From contig JAFGOZ010000479.1 in the NCBI GenBank assembly GCA_016926235.1, positions 1 to 6,047 of the forward strand: 6,047 nucleotides of DNA, read 5' to 3'. Below, in pieces: positions 1 to 5,968 of this stretch. The notes beneath the pieces are model-generated. The model did no database searches and was not told where the DNA came from. It saw only the letters and a list, made by a program, of their open reading frames with translations. The DNA is from Bacteroidales bacterium (GTDB lineage: Bacteria > Bacteroidota > Bacteroidia > Bacteroidales > UBA10428). Numbering within the stretch: position 1 is the stretch's first letter; every line of letters starts with the position of its first letter. The position numbers and the translations under genes were made by a program.

Positions 1-63
1 TATGCAAAGCAAATCTGCTTTAATTAATTCAAAAAGAAACTATTAGCAAAAGCACTTTGCATA
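1..63. repeat. 9-bp inverted repeat beside the radC breakpoint
   Basis: TATGCAAAG at 1-9 is the exact reverse complement of CTTTGCATA at 55-63. A near-copy of the right arm (ACTCTGCATAA at 71-81 against ACTTTGCATAA at 54-64) spans the stop codon of the truncated radC. A smaller hairpin, AAAGCA at 6-11 with TGCTTT at 16-21, lies inside the left arm. The arrangement sits exactly where RadC homology ends, so it may mark a recombination or deletion junction. The sequence is AT-rich, the left arm lies at the window edge, and chance is a real alternative. Confidence 0.3.
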
Positions 64-68
64 AATAA

Positions 69-380
69 TTACTCTGCATAATGACAAATAATTATTCCGC
101 TTGCATTTGCCTTGATTGCATATTGTAAGATTATCCTGACATCGGTAACGGTACCATTGATACCACCCTTCGATATTGATGCAATCCCAAGGACTTTATT
201 TGACCTGGTCAATAGCATGAGCTTAAACTCCTCAATATGTTCTATTGAATCCAGGTCCCAACTTTCCATAAATATGTCAAATGCATCCTTTGAGCATTTG
301 ATTTGTAATCTTTGTGAAGCTTTAACCTTTGTCCTGTAGACGAGCTTTACTTCAGCAATGTTTATCTGTTGTGTTTTCAT
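69..380 (-). pseudogene. Truncated RadC-like JAB-domain protein
   Basis: The 103-residue product matches the N-terminal two thirds of short Bacteroidota RadC/JAB proteins that lack the helix-hairpin-helix region. Visible family landmarks are IAEVKLVYRTKVKAS (residues 8-22), EEFKLMLLTRSNKVLG (about 50-65) with the conserved acidic residue of the JAMM fold, SKGGINGTVTDVR (about 70-82), and the strand IIICH near the end. In intact members this strand runs into HNHPSG and then an S/D pair, which coordinate the metal. Here the reading is CHYAE followed by TAA at 69-71. About 45 C-terminal residues, and so the metal site, are missing. Neither other frame of the remaining 68 bases restores the motif, so this is not a simple frameshift within the window. 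The ATG at 378-380 is the natural family start. RadC-like proteins of this type are common in mobile and accessory DNA. Their biochemical role is unsettled, and this copy should be inactive as a metalloenzyme. Confidence 0.75.
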
Positions 381-646
381 GTTATTTAGATTAGTGATTA
401 ATTAAAATGAAAAAGCCCGACTCCAAATTCCCGGGCTGAAATGTTGCAAATTGAAATTTTATATATAGATAGTTAGTATAAACTGCAATAGGAAACTGCT
501 ATTTAATGAGTTGTTATTATGTGATTTACGCAACCCTGGCGCATATAAAACGTATACAATATTGGAACACAGATCGTGTCAATTTAGTCTGGATTAGAGG
601 TTCAGTTTGATCCGGATTAATCTTGCCAATTTAATAACACACAATA
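381..646. other. Gene-free divergent intergenic region
   Basis: This stretch separates the leftward radC remnant from the rightward gene starting at 647. Apart from the terminator at 414-437, it holds a direct near-repeat, CTGGATTA at 589-596 and CCGGATTA at 612-619, spaced 23 bp (about two helical turns) and lying 28-58 bp before the start codon at 647. TAATCTTG at 618-625 differs at one position from the Bacteroidota -7 consensus TAnnTTTG, but no TTTG lies at the usual spacing upstream. No promoter can be called with confidence, and no RNA gene was recognised. Confidence 0.4.
414..437 (-). terminator. Rho-independent terminator (minus strand)
   Basis: AGCCCG at 414-419 pairs perfectly with CGGGCT at 432-437 around a 12-nt loop. 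Read on the minus strand, the stem is followed directly by TTTTTCATTTT, the layout of an intrinsic terminator. On the plus strand no T-tract follows, so the signal is directional. It lies 34 bp before the truncated radC, where it would block leftward read-through from the right. The radC remnant would then have to be transcribed from within about 33 bp, or not at all. Confidence 0.6.
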
Positions 647-1021
647 ATGAAAATATTGAAAACGCAATTTAGGCTTAATGGTCTTCCATATACTTTATTT
701 AAACGAAATGAGGTAGTGGCACTTTATGGTATCGGGGGAACCTATACAGATAAGATACTCCATTGGGAAGTTAGTAAAATATATATACGTAAAGACAAAT
801 ACGGTGAAAGGGAACATATTGCAAAGAATGATGATTTTGGAAGAGACCGTTCCAGATGTTTCAACAGTAAAGACCAGGCAGAGGATTATTTTGATGAACT
901 TACTTCTGAGTTGAGGATGGAGCGAATTCTATCGCAGGGGGTTGTAAAATATGCAGCAGGAGTACCTGAAGACCTTTTAGTAATACCTGAGGTCAGCTCA
1001 GTACAGTCCTTATATCCCTGA
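647..1021 (+). CDS. Hypothetical protein, 124 aa
   Basis: The function is not recognised. The product begins with an NGLPYTLFKRN segment (residues 11-21), then VVALYGIGG (23-31), HWEVSKIYIRKDKYG (about 39-53), NDDFGRD and a C-terminal amphipathic stretch rich in acidic residues (QAEDYFDELTSEL). The pattern of NG-x-x-Y, ALY, WEV-x-KI, an FG motif and a final helix is reminiscent of short proteins in Bacteroidota phage and accessory DNA, an impression from memory rather than a search. There is no signal peptide, membrane segment or recognisable DNA-binding motif, so it is probably a small cytosolic globular protein. ATG at 647 is the only sensible start; it follows an A-rich leader (AACACACAATA) without Shine-Dalgarno, usual for Bacteroidota. 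It stands alone on its strand, divergent from radC and convergent with the large gene, so it is not in an operon within the window. Confidence 0.6.
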   Translation: MKILKTQFRLNGLPYTLFKRNEVVALYGIGGTYTDKILHWEVSKIYIRKDKYGEREHIAKNDDFGRDRSRCFNSKDQAEDYFDELTSELRMERILSQGVVKYAAGVPEDLLVIPEVSSVQSLYP

Positions 1022-1053
1022 CATGTATAATGGGCTTATTTCTATCTACCCTT

Positions 1054-1071
1054 AAAACTCCATAGGATTTT
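1054..1071. terminator. Weak bidirectional stem-loop between convergent genes
   Basis: AAAACTCC and GGATTTT pair with one bulged C around the loop ATA, giving a small stem flanked by A and T runs in both directions. A second weak stem, CAGAT at 1079-1083 with ATCTG at 1090-1094, lies next to the stop codon of the large gene. Either could help end transcription of the two genes that converge here. The stems have few GC pairs, so the call is tentative. Confidence 0.25.
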
Positions 1072-1095
1072 GGATGGTCAGATGATTTTATCTGG

Positions 1096-4000
1096 TTAAT
1101 TATCTTTTATGCAACGAACGGACAGGCCATTAAGCAGGGGATAACCCATCCGTAATACGTCCTGAGAATAGTGAATTAATTCTCGAATCCGATAACTATC
1201 TGAATATACATTATAAGAAGAAGACCACCAATATCCAATATAACCAAGATATTCGAATTCACCATCGAAACTTCGACAGCCTCCTGGAAGAGCTGTAAAA
1301 CCACTTTCGTTAGTCGATAGATTAGGAGGATACCAATGTATATTATCAGCCTCTTTGAGTTTACCTCCTGCGTAATAATATGGAACAAGGTAATCTGTTA
1401 AAGTTGTCCATTCCTCATCACTTGGTATGTGCCAACCAGTAGGGCATAAATTGCCATTACTGACTGCATAACCATTATACAAAGCACCATATATATTTTT
1501 GTATGTTGCTTCATCATTATAATACCAACAATATCCGGAGGTATAATGATTACTCCAATCTAAATCATTAGTAATCATAGGAATTAATTTTCCATCATTA
1601 AATTTTGTTGTTCTTAAATTTTCGGCCATCCAAGTCTGATTTCCAATCTGAATAGTTTTATAGATATTTCCCTCGATATCAAAAACATTTCCATAGGATA
1701 GATTAGGATTAAACAAGATTATTGGAGATACAGATGTTCTAAAACATAATTCATCTCCATAGGAGGTCCCAACATTATTTGTTGCAAAAGCCCTTAAATA
1801 ATACAAAGTATTTGCATATAATGGTGTAATGAATTCAGTGAAACTCACCAGACCTGAATCATTTAAAGTGATGTTGTCAAAAATTGTGGGATTTTTGTTA
1901 TTACTCCAACATATACCGCTTGACATAATAACAGTGCCTCCATCATATGTTATTTTCCCACCAGCAATGGCCCATGAACTTTTAATTTGTGAAACTGGAA
2001 GTGTGATAATTATAGGCAAGGCTGGTGGACTATTGCTATCTTTAATGCAGCGAATAGAAAGGCCAGTCTTTTTATGGGTGCTAAATCTATATACATCGCT
2101 GTTATCGTAGTTCACTTTCCGATACCAGGCTTCTGTGGTACTGCCATCTGTAGCACTCCAAAAGAAACCGGCGTAACCAATATTGCTGAAATAACCACTG
2201 GTGTTGGAACGACTACCTCCCGGGAGAGCTGAAAAACTGATAACATTGCGTTTTTCAGGATAATCTGTATTGCCAACTGCACCAGGATTCGTACTTGAAG
2301 CCCAAAGTTCAGTTGATGACAAAGCTTTAGCTATTTTGTTCGAGGTAGTTGTATTATCATAATTATAGCCGTTGGTAATCAGATAGTCTTCCATGATTTT
2401 CCATTCACCATCTGTGGGTACATGCCATCCAGTAGGACATATCTTGCCTGTATTCAAAGCATACCAATTGTACAAAGCACCATAAGTTTCTTTGTAAGTC
2501 GTTGCATCATTATTATAACAACAATAACCCGGGGTAGAAATATTTCCCCATTCATTATTATCCGTAACTAGTGGAATTGATGTTCCGTTATTATCTTTGG
2601 TTGTTTTCAGGTTTTCTGCCATCCACCACTGGCTCCCAATTTTTATTGTATTATAGATGTTGCCTTCAATATCAGATACTGTGCTCAATTCTCCCTGTTG
2701 AAAACGGTTTGAAAGTTTTAATGCTAAGAATCCTTTATTATCTATAAATCTTTGTTTTACGTTATAGATCACAAACTCAGCGTTATTCTCCGGGAAGGAT
2801 CCTTTATCTGTTATTATCCAATTTGTTAATTCTGTTTCATCAGAAAAATTAAAAAAAGTATAATCCTTTGAAAATCCGGACAATTCATCCCAAGGATATA
2901 CTTTTACCCATTCATAACATATAGAATCAGGGAGGTTATAGGGATTTAAGATTCCTCCCCAATCATATTTGTTTGTCCATATATTCATCATAATATATTG
3001 CTCATCTGTAAGACTAGATATATTACTGCCGATATCATCATCAGTAACCTTGTAGTATAGAGTATTATTAATATACCATTCTATATATTCAGGTGTCCAA
3101 TCAAATCTGTACAATGAATCATCGTCATTAATTAGGGTTGAGAAATGTTTGTTTTTTGTTTCTTTAGTTTCTCCCGGGTAATGATAGGTAAATTGTACAC
3201 TATCTCCAACAAATTCTATATCAATCTCCTGCTGAGAATCGTTATCTTTTTTATATGTAAAAAAACTACTAATGACTCCACTTTTCTTGGCAGGCTTCAA
3301 CTTCGCTTCAAAACGGCCGTATTTAAAACTATTAATTGACTGTACCTCACCGCCTAAATATGGTTTATCGTTTATAGTTATAAAATCTGTCTTTGTATTC
3401 TCATTAAAACTACTTGAATTAACAACTTTTAGTCTGACAGAATAAATACCACTTGATTTATAAGTATGTTTTGGATTTTGTTCCAAGCTGTAATTTCCAT
3501 CACCAAAATCCCAATACCACTTTAGAATAGGGCCATTAATAGATTGATCTATAAACTGAATGGAGTCATCAACAAATGCAAAAGTTTTAGTACAAGTAAA
3601 ATCACTAATTGGGGATTGTGTACTGTAGAGATAATTAATGTATTCAATATCTTTAGGTGACAAGGAGTAATTCTGATAAACATATTTCCCATCGTTTTTT
3701 ATTAACATACAATCCAATCGATAACCAAATTCATCCAATTTGCTTGCACTACTCTTCGAAGGATATATCATTATTGAATTATAATCTAATGTGTTTATAT
3801 AAGTAGTTTTCTGCCTCTTAAATCTGAATTGTCGTCTCCAGCTTTGTTTAATATTTTCCCAAAATATGTCTAAATACTCATCTCTGTCACTTCTTGAGTG
3901 CTCATGAATCAGCCCAATGGTGTGGCCAAGCTCATGAAGTACATCATGTGTTTCTGCCCAATCAGGAAGGACTATCTCTTGCCTTCCTCCTATCATACCA

Positions 4001-5661
4001 AGCCGTGAATGCATTTCATTTACAGAAAGAGACCTGACAAATTCAACATAATTTGTCTCATCGGTTCTTTCAATAAACCGCAGATTTGTGTAATGGTCAA
4101 ATTCCATTATTGCTCTATTAATCCTTGCTTTGTCTGGGAGATTATCACTGATTTTATAAAATACCGTATTATTTGTCCATCTATGTGTTATTGAAGCCAA
4201 TCCAGATCCTTTTGATCCAATAGTGTCTTTTACCTGACTTTCATCAAGAATAATATCACCCTGAAAAATATATAATCCATTTATAAGATCACATAGAAGA
4301 GTATCACCTGCAATTATTAATGAAACAGTATCTCCATTTACACCTGGAAAAGCTTCTGCAATTTTTTGATCGTCTTTTATGCAACGAACTGAAAAACCAA
4401 ATTCTTTTGGATAATTTCCCTGGCTTAAATCCGTGTAGTAATAACCCATCGTTCTGGCTAGTGCTCCTTGTGTAGAGCTTTCAGTAGTAGACCACCAGTA
4501 ACCAAAATCTCTTATGTTAGAAAACGATCCATCGTAATTCAGCCTATGGCCACCTGGCAAAGCAGTGAAACCTGTTTCATTAGTTGCTCCAGTATTCTGG
4601 TTGCTCCAATGGCCGTTCCCTGTTTCTTTTAGCTTTCCTCCTGCAGTTTGTTCCCCTAAATATTCAATCAGTGTTGTCCACTCCAAGTCAGAAGGTACAT
4701 GCCAACCAAGAGGACAGATTTTTCTACTATTAACGGCATACCAGTTATATAAACCACCGTAAATATTTTTGTTTAATGCCCCTTCATTATTATACCAACA
4801 ATATCCAGGATTCTGTAGAGTAGTCCATTCACTATTATTAATAACTAATTGAATTTCTGCATTTTCATTATACTTAGTAGTCTTTAAATTTTCTGCCATC
4901 CAAACCTGTGTACCAATTTTAACAACTGGATAATTATTCCCATCTCCATCAGTACATTGGATAAAATAGAATTGAATTGTTTTACTTTCAGTTGGAACGT
5001 CTACTACTACTGTACTATAATTCCCTGAAATTCCTGTAAATTTTAACCTGTCTCCCGCATTATATTGCATCACTGTTTCTAGATTAATACCCTTTGCATC
5101 ACTTTCTTTTTCCGGTAATATCATTTTGTTCTCAGGATCTTTTGTACTTTCATAAACAATTTTCGTATTATCACCTTGTGAACCGTAACTTATGAATATA
5201 CTGCCGGTTGAATATTTACCGCAAATGGCCCTCGCGAAATAAATTCCTTCACTGATGTCTTGTATTCTGTAAATATGCCGACCTTCGGTAAGCATATCAC
5301 TGGTTTGTGCAATATTCCTACCACATAGATCATATAGAGTAACCGTTGTCATTCCTGAAAGGAGCAGATCAAACTCCATCCTTGAATAACTTTTCATAGG
5401 ATTGGGGTAAAATCTTATTTTACTAAGTGTATGTTCCAATACAGGTTCTATGTTTGAAATAACGGATACAAGATGTAATACATCCGCACCGTTCATTTCC
5501 AAGTTTGTCCCCTGAGTAAGATTTTCAACTCTAACAGAAGTAACCGTAGAACTAGCACCTGATCCAGTAAAATTGATCAGATAATTTTGTGCTTTAAGAT
5601 TTGTAATTGTATTAACAAATAATACTAATAATAAGATCTTCAAAATGTGAATCAGTTTCAT
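1096..5661 (-). CDS. Secreted astacin protease / permuted GH16 glucanase with three FISUMP modules
   Basis: This 1521-residue protein combines two predicted extracellular hydrolases. Order: signal peptide (1-24), T9SS type A sorting-like domain (about 79-160), FISUMP 1 (236-430), astacin propeptide (about 440-485), astacin protease (about 486-680), PKD (about 684-765), GH16 in permuted order (about 768-994), FISUMP 2 (995-1208), a fibronectin-III-like spacer (about 1209-1312) and FISUMP 3 (1326-1520). The zinc motif H576-E577-H580-H586-E587 with Met-turn M631/Y633, and the GH16 triad E812-D814-E816, are intact. The likely roles are cleavage of extracellular protein and of mixed-linkage or beta-1,3 glucan, outside the cell. 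The FISUMP and PKD modules probably bind ligands or act as spacers; that part is inference. The ATG at 5659-5661 is followed at once by a typical signal peptide, which fixes the start. The frame is open throughout, with no sign of decay. It is monocistronic in this window. Substrate and regulation cannot be read from the sequence. Confidence 0.9.
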   Translation of the reverse strand: MKLIHILKILLLVLFVNTITNLKAQNYLINFTGSGASSTVTSVRVENLTQGTNLEMNGADVLHLVSVISNIEPVLEHTLSKIRFYPNPMKSYSRMEFDLLLSGMTTVTLYDLCGRNIAQTSDMLTEGRHIYRIQDISEGIYFARAICGKYSTGSIFISYGSQGDNTKIVYESTKDPENKMILPEKESDAKGINLETVMQYNAGDRLKFTGISGNYSTVVVDVPTESKTIQFYFIQCTDGDGNNYPVVKIGTQVWMAENLKTTKYNENAEIQLVINNSEWTTLQNPGYCWYNNEGALNKNIYGGLYNWYAVNSRKICPLGWHVPSDLEWTTLIEYLGEQTAGGKLKETGNGHWSNQNTGATNETGFTALPGGHRLNYDGSFSNIRDFGYWWSTTESSTQGALARTMGYYYTDLSQGNYPKEFGFSVRCIKDDQKIAEAFPGVNGDTVSLIIAGDTLLCDLINGLYIFQGDIILDESQVKDTIGSKGSGLASITHRWTNNTVFYKISDNLPDKARINRAIMEFDHYTNLRFIERTDETNYVEFVRSLSVNEMHSRLGMIGGRQEIVLPDWAETHDVLHELGHTIGLIHEHSRSDRDEYLDIFWENIKQSWRRQFRFKRQKTTYINTLDYNSIMIYPSKSSASKLDEFGYRLDCMLIKNDGKYVYQNYSLSPKDIEYINYLYSTQSPISDFTCTKTFAFVDDSIQFIDQSINGPILKWYWDFGDGNYSLEQNPKHTYKSSGIYSVRLKVVNSSSFNENTKTDFITINDKPYLGGEVQSINSFKYGRFEAKLKPAKKSGVISSFFTYKKDNDSQQEIDIEFVGDSVQFTYHYPGETKETKNKHFSTLINDDDSLYRFDWTPEYIEWYINNTLYYKVTDDDIGSNISSLTDEQYIMMNIWTNKYDWGGILNPYNLPDSICYEWVKVYPWDELSGFSKDYTFFNFSDETELTNWIITDKGSFPENNAEFVIYNVKQRFIDNKGFLALKLSNRFQQGELSTVSDIEGNIYNTIKIGSQWWMAENLKTTKDNNGTSIPLVTDNNEWGNISTPGYCCYNNDATTYKETYGALYNWYALNTGKICPTGWHVPTDGEWKIMEDYLITNGYNYDNTTTSNKIAKALSSTELWASSTNPGAVGNTDYPEKRNVISFSALPGGSRSNTSGYFSNIGYAGFFWSATDGSTTEAWYRKVNYDNSDVYRFSTHKKTGLSIRCIKDSNSPPALPIIITLPVSQIKSSWAIAGGKITYDGGTVIMSSGICWSNNKNPTIFDNITLNDSGLVSFTEFITPLYANTLYYLRAFATNNVGTSYGDELCFRTSVSPIILFNPNLSYGNVFDIEGNIYKTIQIGNQTWMAENLRTTKFNDGKLIPMITNDLDWSNHYTSGYCWYYNDEATYKNIYGALYNGYAVSNGNLCPTGWHIPSDEEWTTLTDYLVPYYYAGGKLKEADNIHWYPPNLSTNESGFTALPGGCRSFDGEFEYLGYIGYWWSSSYNVYSDSYRIRELIHYSQDVLRMGYPLLNGLSVRCIKDN
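1102..1686 (-). repeat. FISUMP module 3, C-terminal
   Basis: Residues 1326-1520 repeat FISUMP blocks DIEGNIYKTIQIG, WMAENLRTTK (1344-1353), GYCWYYN, YGALYNGYAV, CPTGWHIP (1406-1413), GGKLKE, GFTALPGG, GYWWSSS and SVRCIKD (1514-1520). One usual tryptophan is changed (NWYAV to NGYAV, G1397). The protein ends one residue after the module, so no sorting domain follows it. Confidence 0.85.
1726..2037 (-). other. Fibronectin-III-like spacer between FISUMP 2 and 3
   Basis: Residues about 1209-1312 show a pattern seen beside FISUMP modules in Bacteroidota: AGGKITYDGG (1233-1242), SSGICWSNNKNPTIFD (1247-1262), YANTLYYLRAFATNNVGTSYGD (1282-1303) and CFRTS at the end. The YYLRAFATN-GTSYG block resembles the last strands of a fibronectin type III fold. 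No catalytic residues are evident, and the likely role is as a spacer. Confidence 0.6.
2038..2679 (-). repeat. FISUMP module 2, longer subtype
   Basis: Residues 995-1208 keep the FISUMP blocks DIEGNIYNTIKIG, WMAENLKTTK (1013-1022), YGALYNWYAL, CPTGWHVP (1075-1082), FSALPGGSR and IRCIKD (1203-1208). It is about 20 residues longer than modules 1 and 3: the GGKLKE region is replaced by a segment with SNKIAKALSS, LWASSTNPGAVGN and YPEKRNV. GYCWYNN becomes GYCCYNN (W to C) and GYWWS becomes GFFWS. It directly abuts the GH16 domain, and appears to be a different subtype rather than a recent copy of the other modules. Confidence 0.85.
2680..3360 (-). other. GH16 lichenase-type glucanase domain, circularly permuted
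   Basis: The catalytic half (about 768-925) follows Bacillus and Fibrobacter lichenases closely: GGEVQSINSFKYGRFEAKLK, SGVISSFFTY, EIDIEFVG with nucleophile E812, D814 and acid/base E816, then FDWTPEYIEWYIN, IMMNIWTN and YEWVKVYPW. EIDIEF without the extra residue of laminarinases points to the lichenase group. The half that should precede it comes after it: residues 931-994, with FFNF, TNWI, NNAEF, NV, GFLALKLSN and QGEL, correspond to the N-terminal strands of Bacillus enzymes (FFEPF, W, NNV, G-x-L-x-L-x-L). This is the order of the natural permutant of Fibrobacter succinogenes. Predicted activity is endo-hydrolysis of beta-1,3-1,4-glucan; exact specificity is not certain. Confidence 0.8.
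3367..3612 (-). other. PKD domain
   Basis: Residues about 684-765 show the PKD beta-sandwich signature: PISDFTC at the start, WYWDFGDGN (715-723), NPKHTY (729-734) and SGIYSVRLKVVN (737-748). PKD domains are common spacers or carbohydrate- and protein-contact modules between enzyme domains in Bacteroidota exoproteins. It ends within a few residues of the GH16 strand GGEVQS (770-775), which matters for the reading of GH16 as permuted. Confidence 0.85.
3622..4206 (-). other. Astacin (peptidase M12A) catalytic domain
   Basis: Residues about 486-680 contain HELGHTIGLIHEHSRSDRDE (576-595), the extended HExxHxxGxxHE zinc motif followed by the RxDRD segment typical of astacins. H576, H580 and H586 would bind zinc and E577 is the catalytic base. 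The Met-turn NSIMIYPS supplies M631 and the fifth-ligand tyrosine Y633; most astacins have SIMHY. Just upstream, GLYIFQGDIIL (462-472) matches the astacin propeptide motif FxGD, whose aspartate (D469) blocks the zinc in the zymogen. The protein is therefore expected to be made inactive and activated by cleavage around residues 480-490. Confidence 0.88.
4372..4956 (-). repeat. FISUMP module 1 of the large protein
   Basis: Residues 236-430 form the first of three FISUMP (TIGR02145-type) modules. Signature blocks are CTDGDGNNYPVVKIG, WMAENLKTTK (254-263), GYCWYNN, YGGLYNWYAV, CPLGWHVP (316-323), GGKLKE, GFTALPGG, GYWWSTTE and SVRCIKD (424-430). The C-terminal half resembles the C-type-lectin/FGE-like fold used for ligand binding, but no binding partner can be inferred. 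Length matches module 3 (195 residues). At DNA level the ends of modules 1 and 3 share an exact 17-bp stretch (1103-1119 and 4373-4389). Confidence 0.85.
5182..5427 (-). other. T9SS type A sorting-like domain at the N-terminal side
   Basis: Residues 79-160 carry the hallmarks of the T9SS C-terminal sorting domain: FYPNPM (84-89), a TTVTLYDLCGRNI strand (105-117), and GIYFARAICGKYSTGSIFIS (139-158). In most T9SS cargo this domain is the very last one and is cleaved after it directs passage through the outer membrane. Here it lies just after the signal peptide and a short beta-rich segment (25-70), with nearly 1400 residues behind it. A similar order occurs in other Bacteroidota FISUMP proteins as I recall them, so it is probably a family trait. 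Whether it still works as a sorting signal is unknown. Confidence 0.7.
5590..5661 (-). other. Sec signal peptide of the large protein
   Basis: Residues 1-24 start with MK, continue with an uninterrupted hydrophobic core (ILKILLLVLFVNTI) and end LKA before QN, a good signal peptidase I site after A24. There is no lipobox cysteine, so this is a soluble or T9SS-type export signal rather than a lipoprotein signal. Mature protein starting with Gln is very common in Bacteroidota secreted proteins. Confidence 0.85.
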
Positions 5662-5727
5662 AGGAAATTGGTTTTTATTTTTCGATCTCAGATTGAATTG
5701 GGTATGCTATAAAATTATGAATTCCCA

Positions 5728-5750
5728 GATTAATTAAATATCAATTAATC
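5728..5750. repeat. 8-bp inverted repeat upstream of the large gene
   Basis: GATTAATT at 5728-5735 and AATTAATC at 5743-5750 are perfect inverted copies separated by 7 nt, 67 bp before the start codon of the large gene. The position suits an operator or an activator site near the promoter. The arms are almost pure A/T in AT-rich DNA, so chance is plausible. Confidence 0.35.
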
Positions 5751-5792
5751 AATTTTATGTCAATATAATATACCATATTGTCAAATTTTTTT

Positions 5793-5812
5793 TGGATTTT
5801 GTAAAAAATCCA
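5793..5812. repeat. 8-bp stem-loop in the upstream region
   Basis: TGGATTTT (5793-5800) and AAAATCCA (5805-5812) pair perfectly around the loop GTAA. The adjacent homopolymer run is on the wrong side for a terminator in either direction: the plus strand has T's before the stem, so the minus strand has A's after it. It may be a structural element or a protein-binding palindrome. Confidence 0.4.
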
Positions 5813-5968
5813 CCCACCCAGGTATTCCCCAGATGGATGAAATCAATACGGTTAGTTTTCAGGGGTTCTTGAGATTTTATAGTTGAGGTGAACCGTCTCA
5901 AAATAACCGAAAACAAAATGCAGCTTAACTCAACTGTTTATCCCGGTATGTTGGTGAAAACTTTCGGC

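Noticed and set aside
1..63. Integron attC site or CRISPR repeat
   Set aside because: There is only one pair of 9-bp arms, no attC-type core sequences, no spacers and no repeat array.
112..339. Plus-strand 75-codon frame opposite the radC remnant
   Set aside because: It is antisense to clear RadC similarity and encodes nothing recognisable.
1176..1388. Minus-strand 70-codon frame overlapping FISUMP module 3
   Set aside because: It is an out-of-frame reading of the large gene, whose own frame has unmistakable domain motifs there.
1829..2110. Plus-strand open frame of 93 codons, and similar ones at 3145-3339, 4009-4194 and 4565-4762
   Set aside because: All lie inside the strongly supported minus-strand gene, show no recognisable protein pattern, and are best explained as antisense shadows.
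1102..4956. Diversity-generating retroelement target
   Set aside because: The FISUMP ends resemble lectin-fold targets, but no reverse transcriptase, template repeat or adenine-biased variable region was seen in the window.
5793..5812. Hairpin as an intrinsic terminator
   Set aside because: The T-run precedes the stem on the plus strand, and the minus strand has A's after the stem, so neither direction has the needed T-tract.
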